Made by a program: the position numbers and the translations under genes. From Candidatus Nanohaloarchaea archaeon (GTDB lineage: Archaea; Nanohalarchaeota; Nanosalinia; Nanosalinales; Nanosalinaceae), in contig CP046106.1 of assembly GCA_013343275.1 (NCBI GenBank), positions 744,001 to 808,000 of the forward strand: 64,000 nucleotides of DNA. The letters are read 5' to 3'. This document shows, one piece after another, positions 43,201 through 52,066 of the stretch; position 1 is the first letter of the stretch; every line of letters starts with the position of its first letter. The notes under the pieces are model-generated. The model did no database searches and was not told the DNA's origin. It was given only the letters and a program-made list of their open reading frames with translations.

Positions 43201-43487
43201 ATACGATATACACCTATAACGTAACTCTTGACTGGGATCGTGCGGAGAAGTACTACAATGTCTACCAATACGATATTTACCGCGCTCAGGACACTGGTGG
43301 CAATCTGGTATTCAACTACGGCAGTGGAGATTATGATGTGGTTGGTTCTCTTCCGGAGACCAGCTTCAATGACTCGGGTCCTGGATTGAGTACTGGTACT
43401 TTCTGCTGGAAGGTAGCAGCCTCCAATCCGACAGGTAGTAGCCCGGCAATACCTTCAGGAGAAGGCAACTGTAAGACACTCAACTAA
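40206..43487 (+). CDS. Very large secreted Ig-repeat protein with N-terminal carbohydrate-binding-like domain (unit 1)
   Basis: The 1093-residue protein starts with a signal peptide (LSIFLILLLVSSSLASSA). Residues about 25-180 form a Cys-containing jelly-roll-like domain (WSFSENTGDSGDWGW, GQIYKTFDLTNVNQITFDI). Repeats of about 96 residues follow from about 182 (SSPNPNNGASDVSTSPSI...GTTYDWYAVADDG...SSTWSFTT), then different Ig/Fn3-like repeats to the end. There is no C-terminal membrane segment or sorting signal, so retention probably depends on its anchored partner. Codon usage is richer in T-ending codons than in the ribosomal genes. Likely role: adhesion or contact with the host cell, inferred. 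Confidence 0.8.
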   Translation: MSSIRKLSIFLILLLVSSSLASSALIDRDSWECTNEGWSFSENTGDSGDWGWNSCSTNYVTYGSYSARMGSMVGSGSTYGDSVASGTWGQIYKTFDLTNVNQITFDIRTRWNSRATVDVIVGGNTLWSKGGCGYTCTYTDQTIDVSGYSGNTQIKIRQTSTTSNYDYWYAVDNWRVQGNTNSAPYAPSSPNPNNGASDVSTSPSISAYYNDPDGDSGTLYYYTGGGSFIDSCGVSDGSRCSVTYSGASSSGTTYDWYAVADDGSASTSSSTWSFTTNYAPSAPSNPSPNNGQDTVSTSPTLSVDVSDPDGDSMDVRFYDGNGDLIGTDTSVGSGYTASVTWSGLSTGTTYDWYAVADDGPETTSSSTWSFTTVHKPNQPFNPAPFDGENDVSTSHNLYVDVSHPDGLSMDVDFYIDDGGGFTYVGTDTGVSDGGRASINPSLSTGGGYNWYAVAKAQGHSRQSPTWGFSTNDIPSVDSVSKTDSSNNHAFSSVTAMVRDSDGQGDISSATLTVDDADGNTQSYSGTIDTSAGGSNEARVSFGSVSYSDNAGWGGNEQVQLDVQVTDTHSRTATGSSLARFPNHAPTISSGYSYSDDAQNHAFTLSIDAQDVDAGGSEITSCTVSHNDGDGNSYTSSGSLVQAETATCSFTISASSFTGYTKGEVINHQVTFTDRHGATVISSSGQHRIPNSAPTATNLQPSGSEVQYGPTLNATYNDADGDVGNLTFYNTSSGNVIGKVTGLSPGQQGSMQWSSADTPGTTYNFTVKAFDGVNATNTTENFTTIYEPKEPYDPWPTNQSTVDTTTRTDDEIAASVKVVHPDGRDMHVQFVNASNDQIMEIDYGVASGTRAKITNIGNKLRDKTNTTYNWYAVSKDTGTGEKTRSSLFTFDTVEVGDVMFDVMQGRNENMDITGNSDNGYRKIKFEITSTQMDPIPKVTVNETSTGDLIKSWTDVANNSVLTVDLVQDGGQEWNLNTDSQYQWFVEASEGPNILGQSLNYTIYTYNVTLDWDRAEKYYNVYQYDIYRAQDTGGNLVFNYGSGDYDVVGSLPETSFNDSGPGLSTGTFCWKVAASNPTGSSPAIPSGEGNCKTLN

Positions 43488-43586
43488 CTACGCAAACCTC
43501 TCTATTTCTTTGTCCTTATACATGCTGATACCTTGATATTTTGGCCCTAGAAGCCTTATAACTGGATAATTCTCATTCAAAGATAA

Positions 43587-46160
43587 ATGTCGAAAGGTTT
43601 AGTGCTCGGCGGATACCAGATCAGCAACGTACTGATAGCAATCCTTCTAGTGGCCTCAACAACAGGCGCAGGAGTAGCCACCGACTCCTTCTCAGGTATA
43701 ACTGATTCAATGTCCAACATTCTACCATCAAACTCTGTAAGCCCTGATAACAAGACAGATCGGAACAGTACTGGCAATCAAGGAGATACAGGAGGCCAGG
43801 ATTCTGATCAAAACGATCAAGGTTCGGAGGATGGTTCTGGTGATGGTTCCTCAGATAGCTCGGATTCTGATTCTGAAGGATTTCTGGACGATATACTAGG
43901 TGGCGATGAAAAGCAGAAAGATCAGAACTCTGACGGCCAAACTGACAATACAACTGAAAAAAATACAGATACTTCAGATAATGAAACTCAGACTCCTGAT
44001 ACAGGCAATACGACAAATACTACAACTGCGAGTATAGCTTCTATCTCGGACCCTCAACCTGCCCAGTACTTCCCTGCCTACGAGACATCCTCTGTACCTC
44101 TATACGTAGAGTTCTCCGGAGAAGACGCAAACTTTGAGATTTGGCTGGACGGCCAGTCCTATCTTACAGGACAGATCTCAGGTACTAAAACAGTAAATAG
44201 GACGCTAGACCTCTCTACAACAGGCAGTCATGAACTGAAGATAGAGGTCAGACAATCAGGAGAAGTAGTCGATTCTCTTACCAGAACATTCGAAATAGCA
44301 GACTCAGCAATACAGGAAACAGGCTTCGAGAAAACAACCACTGTAAGGACAGGAGCAGAAGCAACCTTCAGACTTCTCTACAATGGAGAACCGGTCTCTG
44401 GAGCAGCAGTATCGATGGGGGGAACACAGGTAGGCCAGACGAATCAGGACGGAGAGATAACAGTCCAGGTACCTTACCAGGACACAATTACATTATCGAC
44501 GGACTACCAGGAGATAGGATCTCAAACATTTAACGTAACGCAAGACATACCGGAACCGACAGTAACCCTTGTAAACCCGGTTGACTCGGAAACATTCGAT
44601 ACTCCAACCAGCCAGCAAAAAGACGTACAGTTCAACGCAACAGTCGATATAGCAGAAGACTCCGGTACAGCATCCCTGATGATCGATGGCTCCGAAGTCT
44701 ACTCGCAACAGCTTTCACAGGGAGAAAATACAATTACTACGACACAGAGCCTAGCAGGAGGAACTCACAACTGGAAGATAGAAGTCGACACGCCGGAATA
44801 CAATGTTTCATCCTCCAGTAGAAGCCTGACAGTCAACGAGGTACAGGTGCAGGACGGTATCTCCCTACAGAACACGCCGCCAACAGTTGGGAACGTCAAC
44901 TACGTAAGGCTCTACAACAACGGAGAACCGGTGACAAACCACGACATAACCATCAACGGCCAGACCTACACAACAAACTCTCAGGGAGAAGCACAGTTTA
45001 CAGTACCGAACGCACAGGAACTAACAATCTCTTCCAGTTCTCCCGATTACCAGAAAACATACACTATAGAAGGATACAACCCAGAGATCAGCATGAGCTT
45101 CTCCTTCTCCAAAACCCTGTACCAGGGCCGACAGAATACCTTGACAGTGACCAGCGACGGAAGCGCAGTTAGCGGTGCAACAATCTACGCCAACGGAAAG
45201 CAAAAAGGCCAGACGGACTCCTCTGGCCAGTTAACATTCACGATACCGGAAGAAGACTCTGTCACAATTAAAGCAGTGAAAGATAATTCCGAGAAAAACA
45301 AGACATACACCGCCCAGATTCCACCGATCGATATTACCTGGTTCGGCCCTGACGACGGTGCCAGTATCAATGATTACAAGACAACCTTCGACTTCTCACT
45401 CGGTCTTCAGAGTTCAGCTACCGCCACCCTGACAGTCGGAGGCCAGCAAAGGCTGCAGAAAAGCCTGAGCTCGGGGACTCACAGCATCACCAAAGAAATC
45501 AAGTTCGAAAACTCGGGAACAAGAGACTACACCCTAGAAGTACAGACAGACGGTAATAGAAGGACGAAGACCGGTAGCTTTACAACTGAGCAGGATATGC
45601 CGCCGATACAGATCAGCATCAGCAACCCATCCAGCGGAGAAACCATCAACGACTACAAAACTACGATTCAGTACGGATTTGACTCTCCAGAAGACTTTAA
45701 CTATACTCTTTCAGTAGATGGACGCCATTTAGATAGTTTAAGTCTTCTATCGGGACAGACCTCTAGGCAAGCGGTAGCTAACTGTTTAACTCAGGGGCAG
45801 CATACTTTAGAGATTGTAGCAAAGGGAGAAAAAACAGGGAAGACTACTAAGACCATACAGTTTACTTCGAGCGTAGCACAGCCTTTGGCTGATATACAAA
45901 TTGATTCGCCTAAGTCATCAGAAACCGTTCAGAATCCTGTCGGCTTTTATTATAAGATTACTGCGTGCCAGGATATAAGCTACGATGTCTCTACTGAAGG
46001 CCAAAATCTTGATTCCGGAAGTCTCAGCGCCTATTCTATAGCACTTTCTCCTCCAGGACTTGAAAAAGATTATTCCTCCTTAGGTAAGCATAATTGGACG
46101 ATTTCAGTAAGTAATGGTTCTCAAACTTTGAAGAAAGAAATAATGTTTAGTGTGGAATAA
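43587..46160 (+). CDS. Membrane-anchored surface protein with Ig-like domains (unit 2)
   Basis: This 857-residue paralogue of the 38094 protein has the same N-terminal segment (GGYQISNVLIAILLVAS) followed by TDSFSGITDSMSNILP, a longer acidic Ser/Asp/Asn linker (about 50-150), and five or six beta-sandwich domains. It contains one or two extra domains compared with unit 1, inserted around residues 330-470. The stop overlaps the start of its secreted partner (TAATG). Base composition shifts in the last 500 bases, where AT-rich codons replace the C/A-ending codons used before. Confidence 0.8.
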   Translation: MSKGLVLGGYQISNVLIAILLVASTTGAGVATDSFSGITDSMSNILPSNSVSPDNKTDRNSTGNQGDTGGQDSDQNDQGSEDGSGDGSSDSSDSDSEGFLDDILGGDEKQKDQNSDGQTDNTTEKNTDTSDNETQTPDTGNTTNTTTASIASISDPQPAQYFPAYETSSVPLYVEFSGEDANFEIWLDGQSYLTGQISGTKTVNRTLDLSTTGSHELKIEVRQSGEVVDSLTRTFEIADSAIQETGFEKTTTVRTGAEATFRLLYNGEPVSGAAVSMGGTQVGQTNQDGEITVQVPYQDTITLSTDYQEIGSQTFNVTQDIPEPTVTLVNPVDSETFDTPTSQQKDVQFNATVDIAEDSGTASLMIDGSEVYSQQLSQGENTITTTQSLAGGTHNWKIEVDTPEYNVSSSSRSLTVNEVQVQDGISLQNTPPTVGNVNYVRLYNNGEPVTNHDITINGQTYTTNSQGEAQFTVPNAQELTISSSSPDYQKTYTIEGYNPEISMSFSFSKTLYQGRQNTLTVTSDGSAVSGATIYANGKQKGQTDSSGQLTFTIPEEDSVTIKAVKDNSEKNKTYTAQIPPIDITWFGPDDGASINDYKTTFDFSLGLQSSATATLTVGGQQRLQKSLSSGTHSITKEIKFENSGTRDYTLEVQTDGNRRTKTGSFTTEQDMPPIQISISNPSSGETINDYKTTIQYGFDSPEDFNYTLSVDGRHLDSLSLLSGQTSRQAVANCLTQGQHTLEIVAKGEKTGKTTKTIQFTSSVAQPLADIQIDSPKSSETVQNPVGFYYKITACQDISYDVSTEGQNLDSGSLSAYSIALSPPGLEKDYSSLGKHNWTISVSNGSQTLKKEIMFSVE

Positions 46161-49100
46161 TGAGAAAGTATCTTGCTTTGCTCGGTACTCTAGTATTTCT
46201 TCTGCTGAGTATTCCTGCCGCTACTGCTTCTACCGTCACCTGGTCTGATAGTAGCGACTGGAATAACGCTGTTTCAGATTTTGGTGTCGTTCATGAGTCT
46301 GTCACAAATACTGACCACAACGATGCAGGAAAGCTTCAGAAAGGGTATCCGATTCAGAATCCGGTCGTGAGTTATGGCCTCGTTGGATACTGGCCTCTAC
46401 AAGAGGATAGCGGCGATACGGCCTATGATTTTAGCGGATATAACGATGCATCGGCTAGTGCTCCGACTCAAGGCAGTAGCGGTATTTTAGGATCTTCAAG
46501 TTACTACTTTAATACTGAGAGTGCTGACGCATCTACGATAGACCTGGAGTACTATAGCTTTAACGCCTGGATTAATGATGAAGGAAGTACCTATTACGCA
46601 CGAGCGATGAGTAATGGGCGCGATGGTACTGATCCGAGCGCTACCTATGCAATGGGTTCAAGAAACGGATGGCCGACTGCTGTAATGAGGAAGAATGGTA
46701 ATACTTATACTATTGGCTCGGGTCTAAATCCATCAGATTGGACTATGGTGACTGTTACGTATGATGGCGACACGTTAAAAGTTTATACTGATGGTTCTTT
46801 AACCGGATCCAGTACAGCTCCCTCTGGCCCTATAGGCGATGTTACAGGCCCCTTCAACCTTGGATCGACTGAAAGGTATCCTGGAAATGAAGGTATAACA
46901 GGTTATTTACAAGAGGCAAGTTTGTACAACAGGGCACTTTCTGCCTCCGAGATCCAATCTCTATACGAAGTAGCGGCTACACCAGGAACACTCACCACAG
47001 GATGGAAAACATTCTCATCCAACAGAGACATGAACTCTTTACAATTAGAAAATGTGCAGGCCTCTTTGAATGGCGGTAGTATCACTGTTTATGTGGAGAC
47101 TCAGAATGGCGAGGTCAGCGATCCGATTAGTCTGGATGGTAGTGGTGGTCCTTATAGTGTGACGGGGTTGTCGACTGAGGAGGATCAGTTCCGTTTGGAT
47201 ATCAGGTTGGATAATAGTGATGTGACGAGTACGCCTACTTTGTCGGCGATTGATTTGACGGGTAATAAGGCTAATTCTCCTCCTGCTGCTCCTTCGAATG
47301 AGGATCCTGCTGACAATGCTGATCCTGTATCTTTGAGTCCTTCTTTGAGCGTATTTGTCGACGATCCGGATGGCGATAGTATGGATGTTACTTTCTATGT
47401 TGATACGAATAATGATGGGAGTTATGAGACTACGAAGACTAATACAGGTGTTGCGAGTGGCAGTACTACTTCTGTAAGTCTTTCTTCTCTGGCCACTAGC
47501 CAGACAGTTAACTGGTATGTGGTGGCTGATGACGGTAGAGCTACTACTCAGTCAAGTACTTGGAGTTTCACGACTGTAGGTGTTCCAAGTATTACTTCAG
47601 CGCCTTCTCCGAGTGATGGCGCGGTAGATGTTTCCACCTCTAAGAATCTGGCTATTGATGTTTCTCATCCTGATAATCTAGATATGACTGTTGAGTTCTC
47701 TATGGATGGTTCGTATGTAGGCAGTGATACTGTTGCAGGTAGCGGTACTGCTTCTTACAGTCCTTCCCTGGGTTACAGTGAGGATCATTCCTGGAGTGTC
47801 GATGTCTATACGCAGGGTTACTCCACTCAGACGAGCGGAGGCGCCTGGAACTTCCATACCGTGCATGATGTAAGCGCTTCTCTTTCCGGGCCTTCCAAAA
47901 GCCCTGCCAGTATTGATCCTACGTTGAGTGCGACAGTCAGCCACAGTGATTCTGCTGAGACTGTTACTGTGGATTTCGTTAACACAGATAATGGCAACAC
48001 TATTTGCAGTGTTTCCGGTATAGGGAATGCTGAGACTGCTACCTGTGATACTTCTGGAAGCAGTTTCGGTAGTAGCCCCGGTACGACTTATAACTGGGAG
48101 GTCCAGCTTTCGGGTGATGAGGGCTCTGAGTCGTGGACGAGCAGTCAGAGAAGCTTCACCACTATTTCAAATCCTAACGTGAACAGAGTTGAGCCTGGTT
48201 CGAACTCTGGTGTGTCTACAGACCAGAATCTGGTTGTTGATGTCAGTCATCCTGATGGGAAGAATATGAATGTCGAGTTCATGATCAGGAAAGCAGGGCA
48301 GACATCTTTCAGTACAGTAGATACCAAGACAGATGTTTCTGGCCAGGTTTCGGCCAATCCCTCTTTGAGTGACGGCACAAGTTACGAGTGGCGTGTTGAT
48401 GTAAGGACTGTGGGATACAGTACAGACACAATGAGTTCCATTTGGGGCTTTACCACTAACTATGTGCCTTCAGTCTCAGGCATTACCAAGTATGACGCGT
48501 CTGATGGCCACGCTTTCAGGAACGTTTCTGCTATAATCAGCGATCAGGACGGAGATGACACGATCGTTGATGCAAATCTTACAGTAGATAATGACGGTGG
48601 ACTGGAAACTTATGTTGAGTACGATGAAGTTAGTATTGACAGAAGTTATGGAGGAGACGATAATCAGGCCAACGTAACCTTTGGCAGAGTCAATGTTGGG
48701 GATAGTAACTGGGGCCTAACAGGTATAGATCTTCAGGTTGAAGGTATCGATCAGGAGGGTAACGTTGGGTCAAATACACTATCTAATGTCCAGTTCCCTA
48801 ACCATGCTCCGACAGTAGCCTCAGGTTACAGTTACAGCGATAGTCCGCAGGCCCACTCCTACACTTTGAGTATTGATGCCCAGGATGTGGATGATACTGA
48901 TGAAGAGATTGCTTCATGTACAGTCGACCATAACGACGGCGACGGAAACTCCTATACTGGCAAGGCCGGTAGCCTGGCTTCTGGTGAGACTGCTACCTGC
49001 AGCTTCACGATAGACAACAGTACCTCAGGTTACAGGTTCGGTGAGATGATCAACCACAGGGTAACTTTCAAGGATGCACACGGTAAGACTGTGACCTCAA

Positions 49101-50347
49101 CGTGGGCCTCGCACAGAATCCCTAACAGTCTGCCTTCAGCTACGAATTTGAGGCCTGCTAGTGATAATACTTCGTATGACGCGGATTTGAAGGCTACCTA
49201 CAATGATCCTGACGGAGATGTAGGGAACTTGACATTCTACAATACCACTAGCGGTGAAGAGTTGGGTGCTGTGGCTGACCTTGCGCCCGGAGAGCAGGGA
49301 ACTGTTGATTTGGTTGGAGAGTTAGCTCCTGGTACTACTTACAACTTCACTGTGGAGGCCTCGGATGGTGTTAATTCCACTAACAGTACTGAGAACTTCA
49401 CAACTATTTACAGGCCAGATGAGCCTTATGATCCGTTCCCTGAGAATGACACGGTTATAGATACTACTACCAGGAGCGGAGATGATATTGCAGCGAGTGT
49501 AAAGGTTGTACAGGATGATGGGCACACTATGAATGTACAGTTCATTAATGCAAGCGATGATAGCCCTCTAGGTACAGATTATGATGTGGAGTCGGGTACG
49601 CGTGCCAAGTTGACAAGTATTGGTAATACTTTGCGTGATGAGACGAATACTACGTATCGCTGGTATGCTGTAGCTACAGATCAGACGACTGGAGAATCAG
49701 TGAGAAGTGATACGTTCGTCTTCAGGACTCCCGAAGTAGGTGAGGTAAGGTTTGATGTGATGCAGGGGCGTAATGAGAACATGGATATTACTGGTAACTC
49801 TGATAATGGTTATCGGAAGATCAAGTTTGAGGTTACGTCCACGGAAATGGATCCAATCCCAACTGTGATCGTCAATGAGACCGGTACCGGGAATATGATC
49901 AAGTCGTGGAGCAATGTCGCCAACAACTCTGTCCTAACGATAGATTTAGTGCAGGATGGTTCTCAGGACTGGAATCTAGATACGGACGAAAAGTATGAAT
50001 GGACGGTGGAGGCTCGTGATGGCTCTAATATCTTAGGAAACCGTAGCTACGATATCTACACGTACAACGTGACTCTTGACTGGGACAGGGCTGAGAAATA
50101 CTACAATGTCTATCAGTATGATATTTACCGTGCTGAGCAGAGGTCTGGTGTGGATCTGACCTTTAACTATGGGAACGGAGATTACAATCTAGTCGGTTCT
50201 CTTCCAGAGACGAGTTTCAATGACTCGGGGCCGGGCATTGTTCCCGATCATACAGGTACTTTCTGTTGGAAGGTAGCTGCATCCAACCCTACGGGTAGCA
50301 GCCCGGCGATTCCTTCAGGAGAAGGCAACTGCAAAACACTGAACTAA
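46160..50347 (+). CDS. Very large secreted Ig-repeat protein with LamG-like N-terminal domain (unit 2)
   Basis: The 1395-residue protein has a signal peptide (YLALLGTLVFLLLSIPAATAS), then a LamG/concanavalin-like domain at about 70-275: GYWPLQEDSGDTAYDFSGYN, DWTMVTVTYDGDTLKVYTDG, and GYLQEASLYNRALSASEIQS are diagnostic. From about residue 375 it carries Ig-like repeats (PADNADPVSLSPSLSVFVDDP, SSTWSFTTVG) and ends in the same way as the unit 1 protein. LamG domains often bind sugars or matrix proteins. No membrane anchor is seen. Segments 47040-47900 are notably T-rich in codon choice. Confidence 0.83.
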   Translation: MRKYLALLGTLVFLLLSIPAATASTVTWSDSSDWNNAVSDFGVVHESVTNTDHNDAGKLQKGYPIQNPVVSYGLVGYWPLQEDSGDTAYDFSGYNDASASAPTQGSSGILGSSSYYFNTESADASTIDLEYYSFNAWINDEGSTYYARAMSNGRDGTDPSATYAMGSRNGWPTAVMRKNGNTYTIGSGLNPSDWTMVTVTYDGDTLKVYTDGSLTGSSTAPSGPIGDVTGPFNLGSTERYPGNEGITGYLQEASLYNRALSASEIQSLYEVAATPGTLTTGWKTFSSNRDMNSLQLENVQASLNGGSITVYVETQNGEVSDPISLDGSGGPYSVTGLSTEEDQFRLDIRLDNSDVTSTPTLSAIDLTGNKANSPPAAPSNEDPADNADPVSLSPSLSVFVDDPDGDSMDVTFYVDTNNDGSYETTKTNTGVASGSTTSVSLSSLATSQTVNWYVVADDGRATTQSSTWSFTTVGVPSITSAPSPSDGAVDVSTSKNLAIDVSHPDNLDMTVEFSMDGSYVGSDTVAGSGTASYSPSLGYSEDHSWSVDVYTQGYSTQTSGGAWNFHTVHDVSASLSGPSKSPASIDPTLSATVSHSDSAETVTVDFVNTDNGNTICSVSGIGNAETATCDTSGSSFGSSPGTTYNWEVQLSGDEGSESWTSSQRSFTTISNPNVNRVEPGSNSGVSTDQNLVVDVSHPDGKNMNVEFMIRKAGQTSFSTVDTKTDVSGQVSANPSLSDGTSYEWRVDVRTVGYSTDTMSSIWGFTTNYVPSVSGITKYDASDGHAFRNVSAIISDQDGDDTIVDANLTVDNDGGLETYVEYDEVSIDRSYGGDDNQANVTFGRVNVGDSNWGLTGIDLQVEGIDQEGNVGSNTLSNVQFPNHAPTVASGYSYSDSPQAHSYTLSIDAQDVDDTDEEIASCTVDHNDGDGNSYTGKAGSLASGETATCSFTIDNSTSGYRFGEMINHRVTFKDAHGKTVTSTWASHRIPNSLPSATNLRPASDNTSYDADLKATYNDPDGDVGNLTFYNTTSGEELGAVADLAPGEQGTVDLVGELAPGTTYNFTVEASDGVNSTNSTENFTTIYRPDEPYDPFPENDTVIDTTTRSGDDIAASVKVVQDDGHTMNVQFINASDDSPLGTDYDVESGTRAKLTSIGNTLRDETNTTYRWYAVATDQTTGESVRSDTFVFRTPEVGEVRFDVMQGRNENMDITGNSDNGYRKIKFEVTSTEMDPIPTVIVNETGTGNMIKSWSNVANNSVLTIDLVQDGSQDWNLDTDEKYEWTVEARDGSNILGNRSYDIYTYNVTLDWDRAEKYYNVYQYDIYRAEQRSGVDLTFNYGNGDYNLVGSLPETSFNDSGPGIVPDHTGTFCWKVAASNPTGSSPAIPSGEGNCKTLN

Positions 50348-50388
50348 TGGAAACTGTAAAAAACTAGAGTGAGATAAGTGTTGTTATA

Positions 50389-50952
50389 ATGGATTTGAGC
50401 GATATTAATCCGAGTTTCAAGCAGATTGCTGCAGCGATGGCAGTAGTTTTCTTGCTGATTACAGGCCTTAATACTATGCTTGCGCCTGATGGAGGTTATG
50501 CCGGCGATTTAGCCGATACTATTTCCAACAACGATAATTCTAACAACGGGGATGCACAGAACCAGTCTCAGGATCAGACAGATCCTTACTATGAGAAGGC
50601 CACTGATGATTCTACCAGTTCCGACAGCGGCAACAGTGATGGTTCCGGGTCTCTGAATGAGACTGAGAAGACGAAGATCGAGAACAACTTTGAAGGTTAT
50701 GTAAATGCCAGCAACCGTGATAACGGCATCTATCTTGATAGGAAGGCTGTTGCCGGAGAATGGAACAATATTCAGGTGATGTACAATGGTAATCCTGTTG
50801 AAGGTGCCGAAGTGCTGGTGAACGGCCAGAGTATAGGTGCTACTGGAGAATATGGTGGCGTCTACTTCAAGGTTCCACAGGCCGATCGTATAACTGTGAG
50901 GACGACTACTGAAAACCTTGGAACTGTTGAGAATACTTACAAGGTGTACTGA
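50389..50952 (+). CDS. Small membrane-anchored protein with one Ig-like domain
   Basis: The 187-residue protein has one membrane segment (IAAAMAVVFLLITGLNTML, about residues 12-32), an Asn/Asp/Gln/Ser linker and a C-terminal beta domain with GNPVEGAEVLVNGQSIGATGEYGGVYFKV, similar to a single repeat of the large anchored proteins. It looks like a minimal version of them. AAGGTG before its stop serves the pilin-like gene that follows. Confidence 0.75.
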   Translation: MDLSDINPSFKQIAAAMAVVFLLITGLNTMLAPDGGYAGDLADTISNNDNSNNGDAQNQSQDQTDPYYEKATDDSTSSDSGNSDGSGSLNETEKTKIENNFEGYVNASNRDNGIYLDRKAVAGEWNNIQVMYNGNPVEGAEVLVNGQSIGATGEYGGVYFKVPQADRITVRTTTENLGTVENTYKVY

Positions 50953-50953
50953 T

Positions 50954-51442
50954 TTGAGTAAGTCTCTGGGCCAGTCGGCTATCGAGTACGTGACGACGTA
51001 CGGGTGGATGCTTGTGGCGGTTTCGGTTGCTGCAGGCACTACGTACAGTTTCGTGGATTTCAGCTGTGCCCGGCAGAGTACAGGCTTCTACTCGGAATCC
51101 ATGGCGATAGAGAATTTTGGAGTGACATCTAATGGCACATTAGTTATCTCTGTCAAGAACGATGATTACAACCAGCTGGAGATTACAGGCCTGAATATGT
51201 CCGCTCCTGAGGAGAAAAGATTCAGAAACACGTCTACGGTTATTGAACCAGGTAGTTCCAAGGCTGTAGGGCTACCAGGGTATACTCTTTCTGAACGCTG
51301 CTATGAATACGATGTAACTATGATATACAGCAGAGGGCCTTTGGATGAGCAGAAGCTTAGAGGCACTATAACTGCTCCTATTGCGCCAGGACCTATTCCT
51401 GTTCCTGATGCTCCGGCGAACCTGACTGTAGAGGTAGCTTGA
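50954..51442 (+). CDS. Type IV pilin-like protein with class III signal peptide
   Basis: From TTG 50954 the product starts MSKSLGQSAIEYVTTYGWML, an archaeal class III signal peptide: cleavage after Gly leaves QSAIEY followed by a hydrophobic helix. A beta-rich external domain with two or three Cys and N-x-T sequons follows, ending in a Pro-rich tail. Such prepilins are processed by EppA/PibD. AAGGTG lies eight bases before the TTG, which is why I prefer it to the longer reading from 50918. It may form or join a surface pilus with the neighbouring proteins. No pilus ATPase is seen in the window. Confidence 0.85.
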   Translation: MSKSLGQSAIEYVTTYGWMLVAVSVAAGTTYSFVDFSCARQSTGFYSESMAIENFGVTSNGTLVISVKNDDYNQLEITGLNMSAPEEKRFRNTSTVIEPGSSKAVGLPGYTLSERCYEYDVTMIYSRGPLDEQKLRGTITAPIAPGPIPVPDAPANLTVEVA

Positions 51443-51478
51443 AAACCTGTTATATTCTTTTCTCTTGTAATTCCTGAT

Positions 51479-52054
51479 ATGGAGAGCTACATAGACGAGT
51501 TCAAAAAGGAACGGAACAAAAACTCTGATCTTGTAGTATGCATCAACGGGCCTTCTGGCGCTGGCAAAGGAACTCTTGCGGCCCAGGTGGCTGAGATGCT
51601 TGATGTAGATCATTTCTCTGCTGGCGATGTCTTCCGTGGTATAGCTGCTGACAGAGGTATGGATGTAGTGGAGCTCTCCGAGAAAGCAGATAAGGAAACA
51701 GATCTGGAGGTCGACAGGCGTACACTGGAAAGAGCGCTTGACAGCGACTGTGTAGTTGACTCACGACTTTCCTCCTGGGTGCTTGGCAGCTACGCTGATG
51801 TAAAAATATATATTACAGCAGATATAGAGGAAAGAGCTGCCAGAGTAGCTGAAAGGGAGGAAATAACCCGGGAAGAGGCCCTTGAAAGAATTGAGAAAAG
51901 GGATTCCGACAACAGGGAGCGTTACCAGGATTACTACGGTATCGACGTCGAGAACAGAGAAATATACGACCTAGTTCTGGACAACACTGATTTAGGTATC
52001 GAGGAACAAAGAAAGGTTATAGAATGCTACCTCGAGCAGAGGCTTGAACTCTGA
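51479..52054 (+). CDS. cmk: Cytidylate kinase (archaeal Cmk)
   Basis: The 191-residue P-loop kinase has CINGPSGAGKGTLAAQVAEML (Walker A, about residues 21-41), the FSAGDVFRG NMP-binding segment and RLSSWVLGSYADVKIYI with the conserved D. It phosphorylates CMP and dCMP. The insertion ERAARVAEREEITREEALERIEKRD is the lid. It belongs to the archaeal CMP-kinase subgroup. Confidence 0.92.
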   Translation: MESYIDEFKKERNKNSDLVVCINGPSGAGKGTLAAQVAEMLDVDHFSAGDVFRGIAADRGMDVVELSEKADKETDLEVDRRTLERALDSDCVVDSRLSSWVLGSYADVKIYITADIEERAARVAEREEITREEALERIEKRDSDNRERYQDYYGIDVENREIYDLVLDNTDLGIEEQRKVIECYLEQRLEL

Positions 52055-52066
52055 GGAGGGAAACAA

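Larger units (their letters stand above)
38094..43487 (+). repeat. Tandem duplication unit 1 of a two-gene surface module
   Basis: This unit (anchored gene 38094-40199, secreted gene 40206-43487) is paralogous to unit 2 at 43587-50347. The anchored proteins share TDSFSGITDSMSNILP near the N-terminus and DMPPI with a following Ig domain; the secreted ones share VMQGRNENMDITGNSDNGYR and GSSPAIPSGEGNCKTLN at the C-terminus. Order and strand are the same in both. Confidence 0.88.
43587..50347 (+). repeat. Tandem duplication unit 2 of the two-gene surface module
   Basis: Second copy of the anchored/secreted gene pair, longer than unit 1 by about 1.4 kb because of extra Ig-like domains and a different N-terminal domain in the secreted gene. 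The 3' ends of the two secreted genes remain nearly identical in protein over about 200 residues, which suggests recent duplication or gene conversion. Confidence 0.88.

Noticed and set aside
38094-50347. CRISPR-like direct repeats in the repetitive region
   Set aside because: Repeats are degenerate protein-coding Ig-like domains of about 96 codons in frame, with no short identical repeats and spacers. No CRISPR array was seen anywhere in the window.
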